A stretch of DNA of 22,624 nt from Candidatus Sulfopaludibacter sp. SbA3 (GTDB taxonomy: Bacteria > Acidobacteriota > Terriglobia > Bryobacterales > Bryobacteraceae). Position numbers and translations under genes: made by a program. Positions 7,217-15,245 of this stretch are shown here, one piece after another. The DNA lies in assembly GCA_945900935.1 (NCBI GenBank), contig CAMDKT010000019.1, positions 1 to 22,624 on the forward strand, given 5' to 3'. The first letter of the stretch is position 1, and every line of letters begins with the position of its first letter. The notes beneath the pieces are model-generated. The model was not told the origin of the DNA. It ran no database searches and saw nothing but the letters and a program-made list of their open reading frames with translations.

Positions 7217-7909
7217 CTAGCGCAGTTCGCGAATGCGGAAGTTGCGGAACCAGGCATCGCCGCCGTGATGGGTGAGGACGATTGGATAGGCTCTGGTTTT
7301 GTTGTTCCTGAGCTCGTCGAGATGGGCGGGTTTGGGAATGTCGGCGCGGGATTGGCTTTCCATGGAGAAGCGCAGTCCGGGGGATTCGAGATCGGCGTCA
7401 ACGACTTTGACGCCGTTGATCCAGTGTTCAAGTTGGCGGCCATTGACGACGATTTTGGCGCGATGCCATTGGCCGACGGGGGTTGCGGGAAGATGCTTCG
7501 GAGCTTGGTAGAGATAGAGCGCGCCGGTGCCGTGGCTGGGGTGGAGTTTGGCGTCGGCGACGTTGGCGTCGTCAATCAGTTGAAGTTCGAAACCGAGGGC
7601 TTTGGGCACTTCCGGATCGATGCGGCCGATGAGGGGATTGGGCCTCATGCCGAAGACCAGATATTTGACGCCGCTGTTGGCGCCCTTGCCAATTTTCCAT
7701 TCGAATTCGCATTCGAAGTTGCGGTAGTTTTTTGTGGTGGAAATATCGACGCGGGGCGCGGTGGGGATGGAGTGGATAGCTCCGTCCTCCCTGTTCCAGG
7801 CGTGCGCGGGGAACTCGGCCTTGCTTTGGGTACGCCAAGTAGGAATTTCCCACGGGCCGGGTTGCGAGGCGAGCGATAACGCGAAGAGGACGAGACTACT
7901 TTTCGTCAT
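7217..7909 (-). CDS. DUF1080 family protein (3-keto-disaccharide hydrolase-like), short form
   Basis: This 230-residue exported protein has a signal peptide MTKSSLVLFALSLAS from the ATG at 7909. A GTG at 7915 is an alternative start. The DUF1080 fold (lectin-like jelly roll) is recognisable from the segment FECEFEWKIGKGANSGVKYLVFG, then GFELQLIDD and a GQWHRAKIVVNGRQLEHWINGVKVVD block, ending with FRNFRIREL. Some family members hydrolyse 3-keto-glycosides; many are of unknown substrate. The start lies inside the end of the preceding DUF1080 gene (14-nt overlap), implying coupled translation. The sulfatase follows 37 bp downstream. It lacks the DGKSLDQW-like opening motif of its partner and so represents a different branch of the family. 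Confidence 0.85.
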   Translation of the reverse strand: MTKSSLVLFALSLASQPGPWEIPTWRTQSKAEFPAHAWNREDGAIHSIPTAPRVDISTTKNYRNFECEFEWKIGKGANSGVKYLVFGMRPNPLIGRIDPEVPKALGFELQLIDDANVADAKLHPSHGTGALYLYQAPKHLPATPVGQWHRAKIVVNGRQLEHWINGVKVVDADLESPGLRFSMESQSRADIPKPAHLDELRNNKTRAYPIVLTHHGGDAWFRNFRIRELR

Positions 7910-8729
7910 AACCACGAAGCTTGCGCGCCCAGATATTGCGGTAGCGGACGGGCTCGTTGTGATCCTGGAGCATGAGCGGTTCTTCGGCGGCGTGGGCCTT
8001 GAAGGCGGCGACGGTGCGATGGGCCATGGGGGCGACCACTTTCTGATGATGATGGAGCATAACGCCGTTGTGCATCACTGTGACGTAGGGGTGTTTGACG
8101 AGCTTGTCGCCTTCGAATTTCGGGGCTTCCCAGAAGATGTCGTAGTAGTTCCAATCGCCGCGCTTTTTGATGGCATTGACGAGGGGCGACCACTGGCCGT
8201 AGATAGCACCGGCCTGGCCATCGGCGTAGGTTGGATTCTCCCAGCTATCGAGAACCTGGATTTCGTAGCGGCTCATCACGATGACGCCGCTGTTGCCGCG
8301 CATCTGCGAATTGCCGAGGATTTCCTGCGGCGAGGCCCATTCGATGTGCAGTTGCATGTCGCCGAATTTTTCTTTGGTAACCGCGTCACCGGCGCTGTTG
8401 GCGACTTCCATGTAGCCGTTTTCGAGCTTCCATTTGGCGGGAGGAGTGTCGCGTTTACCGTTAAAAGTCCACTGGTCCAGGCTCTTGCCGTCGAATAGAA
8501 TAACCGCGTCGGAGGGAGGGTTCGTGGGCAGCGTGCCGGGGGTGATCTGGCGCGGAGTGGGACGGTCGATATCGTGGACCTTCCACTTCTGCTCGGGGAT
8601 CACGGGCGTGTCGGAATAGCCGACGGGCTGGTTCCAACGGCCTGCGCCCCCCTTCTTCTTTTGGGCTTGCGCCATGAGTAGAACGGCCGCCGTGGACACG
8701 ATGCCGAGAATAAGGAGTTTCCGCTTCAT
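7896..8729 (-). CDS. DUF1080 family protein (3-keto-disaccharide hydrolase-like), long form
   Basis: This 277-residue protein has a signal peptide (MKRKLLILGIVSTAAVLLMAQAQ) followed by a lysine- and proline-rich linker. The canonical DUF1080 pattern begins with AVILFDGKSLDQWTF (about 75-89), then WKLENGYMEV, FGDMQLHIEWASP, GNSGVIVMSRYEIQVLDSW and a C-terminal RYRNIWARKL. This is the typical secreted form that is very common in Acidobacteria, Planctomycetes and Verrucomicrobia and is found with glycan catabolism. It is the first gene of the operon with the second DUF1080 gene and the sulfatase. Its start is 45 bp from the divergent polX start, so both promoters share that short gap or lie inside coding sequence. 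Confidence 0.9.
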   Translation of the reverse strand: MKRKLLILGIVSTAAVLLMAQAQKKKGGAGRWNQPVGYSDTPVIPEQKWKVHDIDRPTPRQITPGTLPTNPPSDAVILFDGKSLDQWTFNGKRDTPPAKWKLENGYMEVANSAGDAVTKEKFGDMQLHIEWASPQEILGNSQMRGNSGVIVMSRYEIQVLDSWENPTYADGQAGAIYGQWSPLVNAIKKRGDWNYYDIFWEAPKFEGDKLVKHPYVTVMHNGVMLHHHQKVVAPMAHRTVAAFKAHAAEEPLMLQDHNEPVRYRNIWARKLRGYDEK

Positions 8730-8757
8730 AACGGGCCTACTTTATCACAGGAGCATT

Positions 8758-8787
8758 ATGATGGAAGAATACGCATGGAGAACATAG
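8758..8787 (+). other. Possible nine-codon leader ORF overlapping the polX start
   Basis: ATG at 8758 has the best ribosome-binding site of this gap, AGGAG at 8749-8753. It opens the frame MMEEYAWRT, which ends at TAG 8785-8787. That stop lies 12 bases inside polX (ATG 8775), so ribosomes finishing it could restart at polX. It could equally be a chance ATG, because polX has its own GGAAGA at 8763-8768. Confidence 0.2.
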
Positions 8788-10499
8788 AGATCGCTCGCGT
8801 ACTGGCGGAGACCGCCGATTTGATGGAGATTGCGGCCGAGGATGGCTTTCGAATTCGTTCCTATCGGAATGCGGCCTCGGTAATTGAAGGGCATCCCGAG
8901 CGGGTGGCTAACATTTTGCGCGATCCCTCAAGGAAGGTGACCGATATTCCGGGGATCGGCAAGGGGATTGCGGCGGTGCTTGCGGAGTTGGACGAGCGCG
9001 GCACGTTTGCGCGGCGCGATGAGTTGATGGCGAAGTATCCGCCGACGGCGCTGGAGATGCTGCATATACAGGGGCTGGGGCCGAAGACGATTGCGCTGTT
9101 GATTGAGACGTTTCGGATTTCGACTTTGGATGATTTGAAGCGATTAGCGGAGGAGCAGAAGATACGAACGCTGCCTCGGCTGGGGGCGAAATTAGAGGAA
9201 AAGGTGCTGCGCGGGATTGAGCAGTACCGTCGTTCGGCGGGGCGGTTTTTGTTGAATTTCGCGTCTCAGACGGCGGAAGAATTGACGGCGTATTTGGGGG
9301 CGGTGGAGGGGGTTGAGAAGGTAACGACGGCGGGGTCTTTCCGGCGCGCGAAAGATACGGTGGGGGATTTGGATTTACTGGTGACGGGGCCGGGCGCGGG
9401 GGCGGCGCTGGACCGGTTTGCGGCGCATCCGAAGGTGCAGGAATTGTTGGCCAAGGGGGAGAATAAGGCAAGTGCGCGGTTTGGAATTGAAGGGATACAG
9501 GTGGACGTGCGGGCACTGCCGGCGGCGAGTTTTGGGGCGGCGTTGCAGTATTTCACCGGGTCGAAAGAGCACAACGTGGCGCTGCGGCAGCGCGCGTTGA
9601 AGATGGGCATGACGCTGAATGAATACGGCCTGTTCACGGTCGATGGAAAGGTGTTGGCGGCGTCGGAAACGGAAGAGGACATTTACGGGAAGTTGGGGTT
9701 GGCCTGGATTCCGCCGGAGATGCGGGAGAACCAGGGCGAGATAGAGGCGGCGGAGCGGGGCTTGTTGCCTTTGTTATTGGAGTTGGGCGATATGCAGGGC
9801 GATTTGCACATGCATACGCGAGAGTCCGACGGGCGGGCGACTTTGGAGGAGATGGCCGAGACGGCGCGCGGGCATGGGTATGGGTATATCGCGATCACGG
9901 ATCATTCGAAGGCGCTGGCGATGGCGAACGGATTGAATGAGGCGCGGACGATTGCGTTTGCGCAACGCGTGCGTTCTATGGACCAGGAAGCGTTGGGGAT
10001 CCGGGTGATGAGCGGGATTGAGTGCGACATTTTGAAGGACGGGCGGATGGATTTGGACGACGAGGCGTTGGGCCAATTGGACCTGGTGATTGCCAGCGTT
10101 CATAGCTACATGAGCTTGTCGAATGAAGAGATGACGGACCGTTATTTGCGGTGTTTGGAGAACCCGTTTGTGAAAGTGCTGGGGCATCCGACGGGGCGTG
10201 TGCTGCTGCACCGGGACGCCTACGTGTACAACTTCGAACGGATCGCGAGCGAGGCCGCCGCGCGGGGTGTGGCGATGGAAATTAATGCGAGTCCGGAGCG
10301 GCTGGATCTCCATGCGGTGTTGATACGCATCGCGAAATCGAAGGGATGCCGGTTTACGATTTCGACGGATGCGCATCATCCGAAACACATGGCGAACATG
10401 CAATATGGGGTGCGGATGGCACGGCGCGGATGGTTGACGCGCGGGGACGTGTTGAACACGCTGCCGTACGAAGAATTCAGGAGCGCATTGCGGAAATGA
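8775..10499 (+). CDS. polX: DNA polymerase X with C-terminal PHP domain (polymerase/3'-5' exonuclease)
   Basis: This 574-residue protein has the usual bacterial PolX length and start (MENIEIARVLAETADLMEI). Helix-hairpin-helix segments lie at about 55-75 (IPGIGKGIAAVL) and 97-112 (IQGLGPKTIALLI). The nucleotidyltransferase core has GSFRR (187-191) and GDLD with Asp198 and Asp200, plus the third metal ligand Asp244 in VDVR. The PHP domain starts at about 340 with GDLHMHTRESDG (His345, His347) and continues with ITDHSK (His377), GIECDI (Glu416), SVHS (His443), GHPTGR (His471) and STDAHH (Asp532, His534). The active sites look intact. It fills gaps in base-excision repair; PHP gives 3'-5' exonuclease or AP-site activity. 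It heads a five-gene chain and overlaps the next gene by ATGA. Confidence 0.95.
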   Translation: MENIEIARVLAETADLMEIAAEDGFRIRSYRNAASVIEGHPERVANILRDPSRKVTDIPGIGKGIAAVLAELDERGTFARRDELMAKYPPTALEMLHIQGLGPKTIALLIETFRISTLDDLKRLAEEQKIRTLPRLGAKLEEKVLRGIEQYRRSAGRFLLNFASQTAEELTAYLGAVEGVEKVTTAGSFRRAKDTVGDLDLLVTGPGAGAALDRFAAHPKVQELLAKGENKASARFGIEGIQVDVRALPAASFGAALQYFTGSKEHNVALRQRALKMGMTLNEYGLFTVDGKVLAASETEEDIYGKLGLAWIPPEMRENQGEIEAAERGLLPLLLELGDMQGDLHMHTRESDGRATLEEMAETARGHGYGYIAITDHSKALAMANGLNEARTIAFAQRVRSMDQEALGIRVMSGIECDILKDGRMDLDDEALGQLDLVIASVHSYMSLSNEEMTDRYLRCLENPFVKVLGHPTGRVLLHRDAYVYNFERIASEAAARGVAMEINASPERLDLHAVLIRIAKSKGCRFTISTDAHHPKHMANMQYGVRMARRGWLTRGDVLNTLPYEEFRSALRK

Positions 10500-11017
10500 A
10501 AATTATCAAAAGTGAAGAGTTGCTGCGGACGCCGATTTTTTGGGTGACGATGGACAAGGCGATTGATCCGGAGGGCTTTGAGATTGACCGGGCGATCGTT
10601 CAGCACGGCGGGAGTTCAGTGGTAATGCCGGTGGATGAAAAGGGGCGTGTTTTGTTGGCTCGTCAATATCGGCTACCGGCGCGGGATTATCTTTGGGAGA
10701 TTCCGGCGGGACGGATGGACCCTGGCGAGACGCCGTTGCAGGCGGCGAAACGCGAGTTGAAGGAGGAGACGGGGCTCTCGGCGAAGAAGTGGACGAAGCT
10801 GTTTGGTTTGTATATGAGCCCGGGCTTTTTGGCCGAGAAAATGCATATTTATGTAGCGCGGGAATTGAAGCAGGGGAAGACGAATTTCATGGGCGATGAG
10901 CGGATTGAGTCGCGTTGGTACACGGCCAGGGAGATGAACGAGATGATCAAGACAGGGAAGATTATTGATGGGAAGACGATTGTGGCCTGGCTTTCGTGGC
11001 GGACGCTGTTCAAGTAG
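10496..11017 (+). CDS. Nudix hydrolase, ADP-ribose pyrophosphatase-like
   Basis: The start is the ATG at 10496, overlapping the polX stop as ATGA; the open frame upstream is a shadow of polX. The protein has 173 residues. The Nudix box is complete: Gly72, Glu78, then REL-KEETGL with Arg86, Glu87, Glu90, Glu91 and Gly93. The preceding LARQYRLPARDYLWEIPAGRMDPGE is typical of the ADP-ribose/ADP-sugar pyrophosphatase (NudF-like) subgroup, which hydrolyses ADP-ribose to AMP and ribose-5-phosphate. There is no signal peptide, so it is cytoplasmic. Coupling to polX suggests housekeeping nucleotide clean-up alongside repair, but the substrate is inferred from family only. Confidence 0.92.
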   Translation: MKIIKSEELLRTPIFWVTMDKAIDPEGFEIDRAIVQHGGSSVVMPVDEKGRVLLARQYRLPARDYLWEIPAGRMDPGETPLQAAKRELKEETGLSAKKWTKLFGLYMSPGFLAEKMHIYVARELKQGKTNFMGDERIESRWYTAREMNEMIKTGKIIDGKTIVAWLSWRTLFK

Positions 11018-11026
11018 GATTTCAAG

Positions 11027-11626
11027 ATGCGACTCATTCTCGTTGGATTGATTTGTGCGTGCGTGGGGATGGCGGCGGACGTGCTTGTGATCGGCGACTC
11101 CATTTCGATTGGCTACACGCCCGCGGTGACGGCGCTGTTAGCCGGGAAGGCTGACGTGAAACATCACGAAGGCAATGCGGCGCATACGAATAATGGCGTG
11201 GCGAAATTGGAGGAGTGGCTCGGCGCGGAGAAATTGAAAGTGATTACTTTCAATTTCGGATTGCATGATTTGAAGATCATGGAGAATGGGCGGCATCAGG
11301 TGGGGATTGCAGAGTATGAGAAGAATTTGGATGTGATCGCGGGCAGGCTGCGGAAGACGGGCGCGCGATTGTTGTTCCTCACCACGACTCCGGTGCCGGA
11401 AGGGAAACTGTCGCCGCCGCGCAGGCCTGGCGATGACGTGTTGTTCAATGCGGCGGCGCGGCGGGTGATGAAGAAGCACAAGATTCGCGTGGTGGATTTA
11501 TACGCGTTCGCCAAGCCTCGGCTGGCGGAGATACAGACTCCGGCGAATGTACACTTCACGAAAGCGGGCTCGGCTGCTTTGGCGGAAGTGGTGGCGAAGG
11601 CAATTAAGGAGCAGTTGAAAAAATGA
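11027..11626 (+). CDS. Exported SGNH/GDSL-like hydrolase with altered catalytic motifs
   Basis: This 199-residue protein starts with a signal peptide (MRLILVGLICACVGMAA). It has the block-I motif GDSIS (Ser25) and the late HFTKAGS (His176), as in SGNH esterases and acylhydrolases. Two canonical positions differ. The block-III GxND is FGLHD (78-81), with His80 where the oxyanion Asn normally is. The catalytic Asp three residues before His176 is replaced by Ala173. I recall related GLHD-type proteins in Acidobacteria and Planctomycetes, so this is probably a subfamily and not decay. The substrate is unknown; acyl or acetyl removal from glycans is a guess. It starts 9 bp after the Nudix stop and overlaps the next gene by ATGA. 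Confidence 0.8.
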   Translation: MRLILVGLICACVGMAADVLVIGDSISIGYTPAVTALLAGKADVKHHEGNAAHTNNGVAKLEEWLGAEKLKVITFNFGLHDLKIMENGRHQVGIAEYEKNLDVIAGRLRKTGARLLFLTTTPVPEGKLSPPRRPGDDVLFNAAARRVMKKHKIRVVDLYAFAKPRLAEIQTPANVHFTKAGSAALAEVVAKAIKEQLKK

Positions 11627-12591
11627 TGATCACTTCCCTTCCCGGCACGGAGTTGCGCGTATCGCGGCTTTGTCTGGGCACGATGACGTTCGGCTCGCAA
11701 GTCGATGAGGCGGGATCGCTGGCGATGGTGGATCTGGCGCTGGACGCCGGGATTAATTTCTTCGACACGGCGAATGTATACAACGCCGGGCGGAGTGAGG
11801 AAATCATGGCGAAGGCCATGGCGGGGCGGCGCGACAAGTTCGTGCTGGCGACGAAGGTGCGCGGCAGGATGGGCGATGGACCCGATGAACAGGGGCTTTC
11901 GCGCGCGGCGATTGTGAAGCAGTGCGAGGCCTCGCTGCGCCGTTTAGGGACCGACGTCATCGACGTTTACTACATGCACATGCAGGATCATGCCGTGCCC
12001 ATTGAGGAATCGCTGGCGGCTATCGATTCGCTGGTGAAGGCGGGGAAAGTTCGCTATCCGGCGGTTTCGAATTTCGGCGCCTGGCAGATTTTGGAAATGC
12101 AGAATTTGGCGGCGGCGCGCGCTTGGACCCCGGTGCATATTTGCCAGCCGATGTATAACCTGTTGGCGCGAAATATCGAGGCCGAATTGTTGCCGATGGC
12201 GAAGAAACATGGCGTTTCGACGTTTGTGTATAACCCGTTGGCGGGCGGCTTGTTGACCGGCAAGCATACGCCGGCTGAGGCGATGAAGGGCAGCCGTTTC
12301 GATGGCAACAAGATGTATCGCGATCGCTACTGGTTCAATGAGCAATTCGACGCGGTGGCCGAGTTGTCGTTTGCGGCCGGGGAGGCGCACCGGAGTTTGG
12401 TGAGCATCGCGCTCAATTGGATTCTGCATCACACCGCGGCGACGGGATTGATTCTTGGCGCATCGCAAATGCGGCATTTGACAGCCAATATTGCGGCTTG
12501 CAATGAGGGGCCGCTGGATGAGGCCACGCTCGCCGTTTGCGAGTCCGTGTGGAAACGGCTGCGCGGCGTCACTCCAGAATACATTCGATGA
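11623..12591 (+). CDS. Aldo/keto reductase
   Basis: This 322-residue cytoplasmic TIM-barrel oxidoreductase begins MMITSLPGTELRVSRLCLGTMTFG, the usual N-terminus of AKR proteins of the YajO/voltage-gated-channel-beta-like type. The catalytic tetrad is present: Asp48 (FFDTANVY), Tyr53, Lys78 (LATKV) and His119 (YYMHMQD). SNFGAWQ (149-155) and a late LILGASQ nucleotide-binding segment fit NADP binding. It should reduce carbonyls of sugars or aldehydes using NADPH. The start overlaps the SGNH stop as ATGA (an ATG-ATG pair; the second ATG at 11626 is possible), and the stop overlaps the next start the same way. A specific substrate cannot be read from sequence. Confidence 0.93.
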   Translation: MMITSLPGTELRVSRLCLGTMTFGSQVDEAGSLAMVDLALDAGINFFDTANVYNAGRSEEIMAKAMAGRRDKFVLATKVRGRMGDGPDEQGLSRAAIVKQCEASLRRLGTDVIDVYYMHMQDHAVPIEESLAAIDSLVKAGKVRYPAVSNFGAWQILEMQNLAAARAWTPVHICQPMYNLLARNIEAELLPMAKKHGVSTFVYNPLAGGLLTGKHTPAEAMKGSRFDGNKMYRDRYWFNEQFDAVAELSFAAGEAHRSLVSIALNWILHHTAATGLILGASQMRHLTANIAACNEGPLDEATLAVCESVWKRLRGVTPEYIR

Positions 12592-15245
12592 AGCTGGTAC
12601 TAATCCTGTTGGGCGCGGCGGCGATGCACGCGCAGAGTGTTGTGATCAGCCAGATTTATGGCGGTGGCGGCAACACCGGCGCGGTGTGGCGAAACGATTT
12701 CGTGGAGTTGTTCAACCGAGGGACGGAGCCGGTTTCGGTGGCCGGTTGGAGCGTGCAGTACGCGTCGGCGACGGGCACGACGTGGCAGGTTGCGCCGATC
12801 GACGGGATGATCGGGCCGGGCCAGTATTTCCTGGTGCAATTGGCGGGCGGGGCGGGCGGGACGCAATCGCTGCCGGTGCCCGACGCGACGGGCGCGTTGG
12901 CGCTGGGCGCGACGGCGGGGAAGATCGCGTTGTCGCGAAATGGTACGCCGTTGCAGGAAGCTGCGAATCGGCCATTTGTTCAGGATTTGGTGGGTTATGG
13001 AACGACGGCCACGGATTTCAAGATCGCGCCAACGCGGGATCTTTCGAATACCACGGCGGCGATCCGCGCTGGCGGCGGGTGTGTCGACACCGGCAATAAT
13101 CAGGCTGATTTCGCGGTTGGCGCGCCGGTCCCACGAAATGGTTCGGCGGCGAGAAATGATTGTAGCGCCGCGCCGATTCCGGCGTTGCGACTGAAGATCA
13201 GCCAGATTCAGGGGAGCGGGGATTTGTCGCCGTATGTGGATAAGCGCGTGGTGACGCGGGGAGTGGTTTATGCGCGGCGAACGAATGGGTTTTACATCCA
13301 GAGTTTACCCGGTGATCAGGACGCGGACGATTCGACCAGCGAGGGAATTCTAGTATTCACAAGCAGCGCTCCGCCGGTGGATGCCGCCGTCGGGAACGTG
13401 GTGGATGTGGATGGAGTTGTTGCGGAGTTCAGACCGGCATCGGACCCTGGGAGCGCGACGTTGACGGAACTGACTGGGCCGGTGGTGACGGTGTTGAGCA
13501 CTGGCCAAACCCTGCCCACACCGCTGGTTTTGACAGGCGTCGATTGGGAACGCTGGGAAGGGATGCGGATAAGCGCCGCGTTGAACGTTACCGCGCCAAC
13601 GGGCGGTACGTTTAACGATGCACGCGGAGACTCCGCCAGCAATGGATTATTCTATGGCGTGCTGGGCGGGCCGCGTCCGTTTCGACGGACGGGAATCGAC
13701 GGCGAAAATACGGTGGGCCGCTTGCGCGTGGATTCGCGCGCACTGGGCGGGGCGGCGTTGGAGGCAGTTCCTGGGGACAGCTTGAGCGTGACGGGACCGC
13801 TCGATTACGGAGCCCGGACATTTACGTTGCTGCCGGAAGGGGCGACGGTAACGCAATCGGGCCGCCGCACGCCGCTTCCACTGCCTGCTCCTGCCACTGG
13901 CGAGTTCACAATCGCCACGCTGAACTTACAGCGCTTCTTCAATTCCGCCGCGGCTTTCCCTACGCGAGTGGCAAAGTTGAAACTGTACATTCAAAACATC
14001 CTGCGGTCACCGGATATTATTGCCGTTCAGGAAGTGGGAAGCCTCGCCGCGCTGGAAGCGGTGGCGGCGGAGCTTGGCGGTTATCGCGCCTTCGTGGGAG
14101 CCACGAACGACATCTCAGGAATCGCGCCGGGGTTCCTGGTGAAGACCGCGACTGTCACCGCATTGACGGCGGCCTCATTCGCGGCGGACCTGAAATTCGG
14201 CGCGGACAATCAATTGGTTCATGACAGGCCGCCTTTTCGCCTCGACGCGGCGGTAGGCAATCAGCGCGTGGCGCTGCTATGCGTGCATAACCGTTCGCTT
14301 ATAGGCGTGGCGGACTCGCGGGTGCAGGCCAAGCGGAAGGCGCAGGCGGAGTCCATCAACTTCCTGGCTCGAGGGATCGCCGCCGAGAATATCCCCTTCG
14401 CAATTCTCGGCGATTTCAACGCGTTTCCGTTTGACGACGGCTACGCCGACCTTCCGGCGCTCATCGGCAACGGGCTGAACCTCACAAACATCAACCCGCT
14501 GTTGAAGAATGGCGACAATTACTCCTACGTCTTCAACGGCGCCACGCAGGCGTTGGACCACATCCTGCTGAGCCCCGCAATGCGGCAATGGACCACGCGC
14601 GCTGCATACGCGGGCGCGAATGCCGACTTTCCGGAATCGTTCCGCGCGGATCGGACGAGCCCCCTGCGTATTTCCGATCACGACGCGGCGATGGCGTGGT
14701 TCCGTCTCGATGCTGTTCCCTTTACCGCGTTGAGCATCACCAGCGCCGCGAGTTACCAACCGGGCAGCATTGCGCCTTCCGAAATTTTGACGATATTCGG
14801 CCTGGACCTGAGCGGCACGCGTCTGCTGATCGACGGGAAGGCGGCGACGCTCCTCTACCAAAGCCCGGCGCAGTGGACCGTCTCCGCCCCGGCCGATCTA
14901 CGAACCGATGGAACCGTGGAGGTACTGCTGGAACGCAATGGACAAAGGGTCCACGCGGTAGAAATGCCAGTGGCTCGATCCGCGCCGGCGCTGTTCAACA
15001 CGCAGCCAAACGGGCGGCGGGGCAAGATCGTCGAGTTGTGGGGTACCGGATACGGCAACGTTCTGACCACGACGGCGCGGGTGTGCGGATTGCCCGCTGA
15101 CGTCCTTTACAGCGGCGAGGCGGCCGGCGGCCCCTGGCAAATCAACGTCCGCATCCCGGACGGCTGCCCGGCCGGCGCGAACACAGTGGAAGTGAGCGCC
15201 GGCGCGCGGACCAGCCCCGAAATTGCCATCACGATTCGCGACTAG
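12588..15245 (+). CDS. Secreted nuclease: lamin-tail, OB-like, endonuclease/exonuclease/phosphatase and Solibacter C-terminal domains
   Basis: The start is the ATG at 12588, overlapping the AKR stop as ATGA, and gives a signal peptide (MKLVLILLGAAAMHA) and 885 residues. Domains in order: a lamin-tail domain at about 16-180 (VVISQIYGGGGN, FVELFNRGTEPVSVAGWSVQY); an OB-fold-like domain at about 197-310 (KISQIQGSG, GNVVDVDGVV); an EEP nuclease domain at about 437-705 with ATLNLQRF, VQEVG, LGDFNAFP, DHILLSP and ISDHDA; and a C-terminal domain at about 716-885 starting SAASYQPGSIAPSEILTIFG, which fits TIGR03437. Lamin-tail/OB/EEP is the layout of ExeM/NucH extracellular DNases, so the protein probably degrades extracellular DNA. 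The + strand base skew changes at about residue 424, between the OB-like and EEP domains. Confidence 0.9.
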   Translation: MKLVLILLGAAAMHAQSVVISQIYGGGGNTGAVWRNDFVELFNRGTEPVSVAGWSVQYASATGTTWQVAPIDGMIGPGQYFLVQLAGGAGGTQSLPVPDATGALALGATAGKIALSRNGTPLQEAANRPFVQDLVGYGTTATDFKIAPTRDLSNTTAAIRAGGGCVDTGNNQADFAVGAPVPRNGSAARNDCSAAPIPALRLKISQIQGSGDLSPYVDKRVVTRGVVYARRTNGFYIQSLPGDQDADDSTSEGILVFTSSAPPVDAAVGNVVDVDGVVAEFRPASDPGSATLTELTGPVVTVLSTGQTLPTPLVLTGVDWERWEGMRISAALNVTAPTGGTFNDARGDSASNGLFYGVLGGPRPFRRTGIDGENTVGRLRVDSRALGGAALEAVPGDSLSVTGPLDYGARTFTLLPEGATVTQSGRRTPLPLPAPATGEFTIATLNLQRFFNSAAAFPTRVAKLKLYIQNILRSPDIIAVQEVGSLAALEAVAAELGGYRAFVGATNDISGIAPGFLVKTATVTALTAASFAADLKFGADNQLVHDRPPFRLDAAVGNQRVALLCVHNRSLIGVADSRVQAKRKAQAESINFLARGIAAENIPFAILGDFNAFPFDDGYADLPALIGNGLNLTNINPLLKNGDNYSYVFNGATQALDHILLSPAMRQWTTRAAYAGANADFPESFRADRTSPLRISDHDAAMAWFRLDAVPFTALSITSAASYQPGSIAPSEILTIFGLDLSGTRLLIDGKAATLLYQSPAQWTVSAPADLRTDGTVEVLLERNGQRVHAVEMPVARSAPALFNTQPNGRRGKIVELWGTGYGNVLTTTARVCGLPADVLYSGEAAGGPWQINVRIPDGCPAGANTVEVSAGARTSPEIAITIRD
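13860..14340. other. GC-skew switch zone
   Basis: By hand count the + strand has about 251 G to 159 C over 13201-13860. The line 13861-13920 has about 14 G to 28 C. The stretch 13981-14340 is mixed, and 14341-14580 has about 59 G to 83 C. G excess holds back to 0.4 kb in genes of both strands, and neutral to C excess holds onward to the window end in genes of both strands. The zone lies wholly inside one coding sequence. No dif-like site was seen. Confidence 0.55.

Noticed and set aside
7180..7575. N-terminal extension of the sulfatase frame
   Set aside because: The residues are Pro/Ser/Ala/Thr-rich shadow sequence overlapping the DUF1080 gene. The ATG at 7179 gives a proper twin-arginine signal peptide.
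7734..8498. + strand open frame antisense to the DUF1080 genes
   Set aside because: It is a shadow of two clear coding genes and has no recognisable domain.
13500..14400. dif site at the skew switch
   Set aside because: I looked for a dif-like inverted pair around the TTATGTTAAAT type and saw none; the zone is continuous coding sequence.
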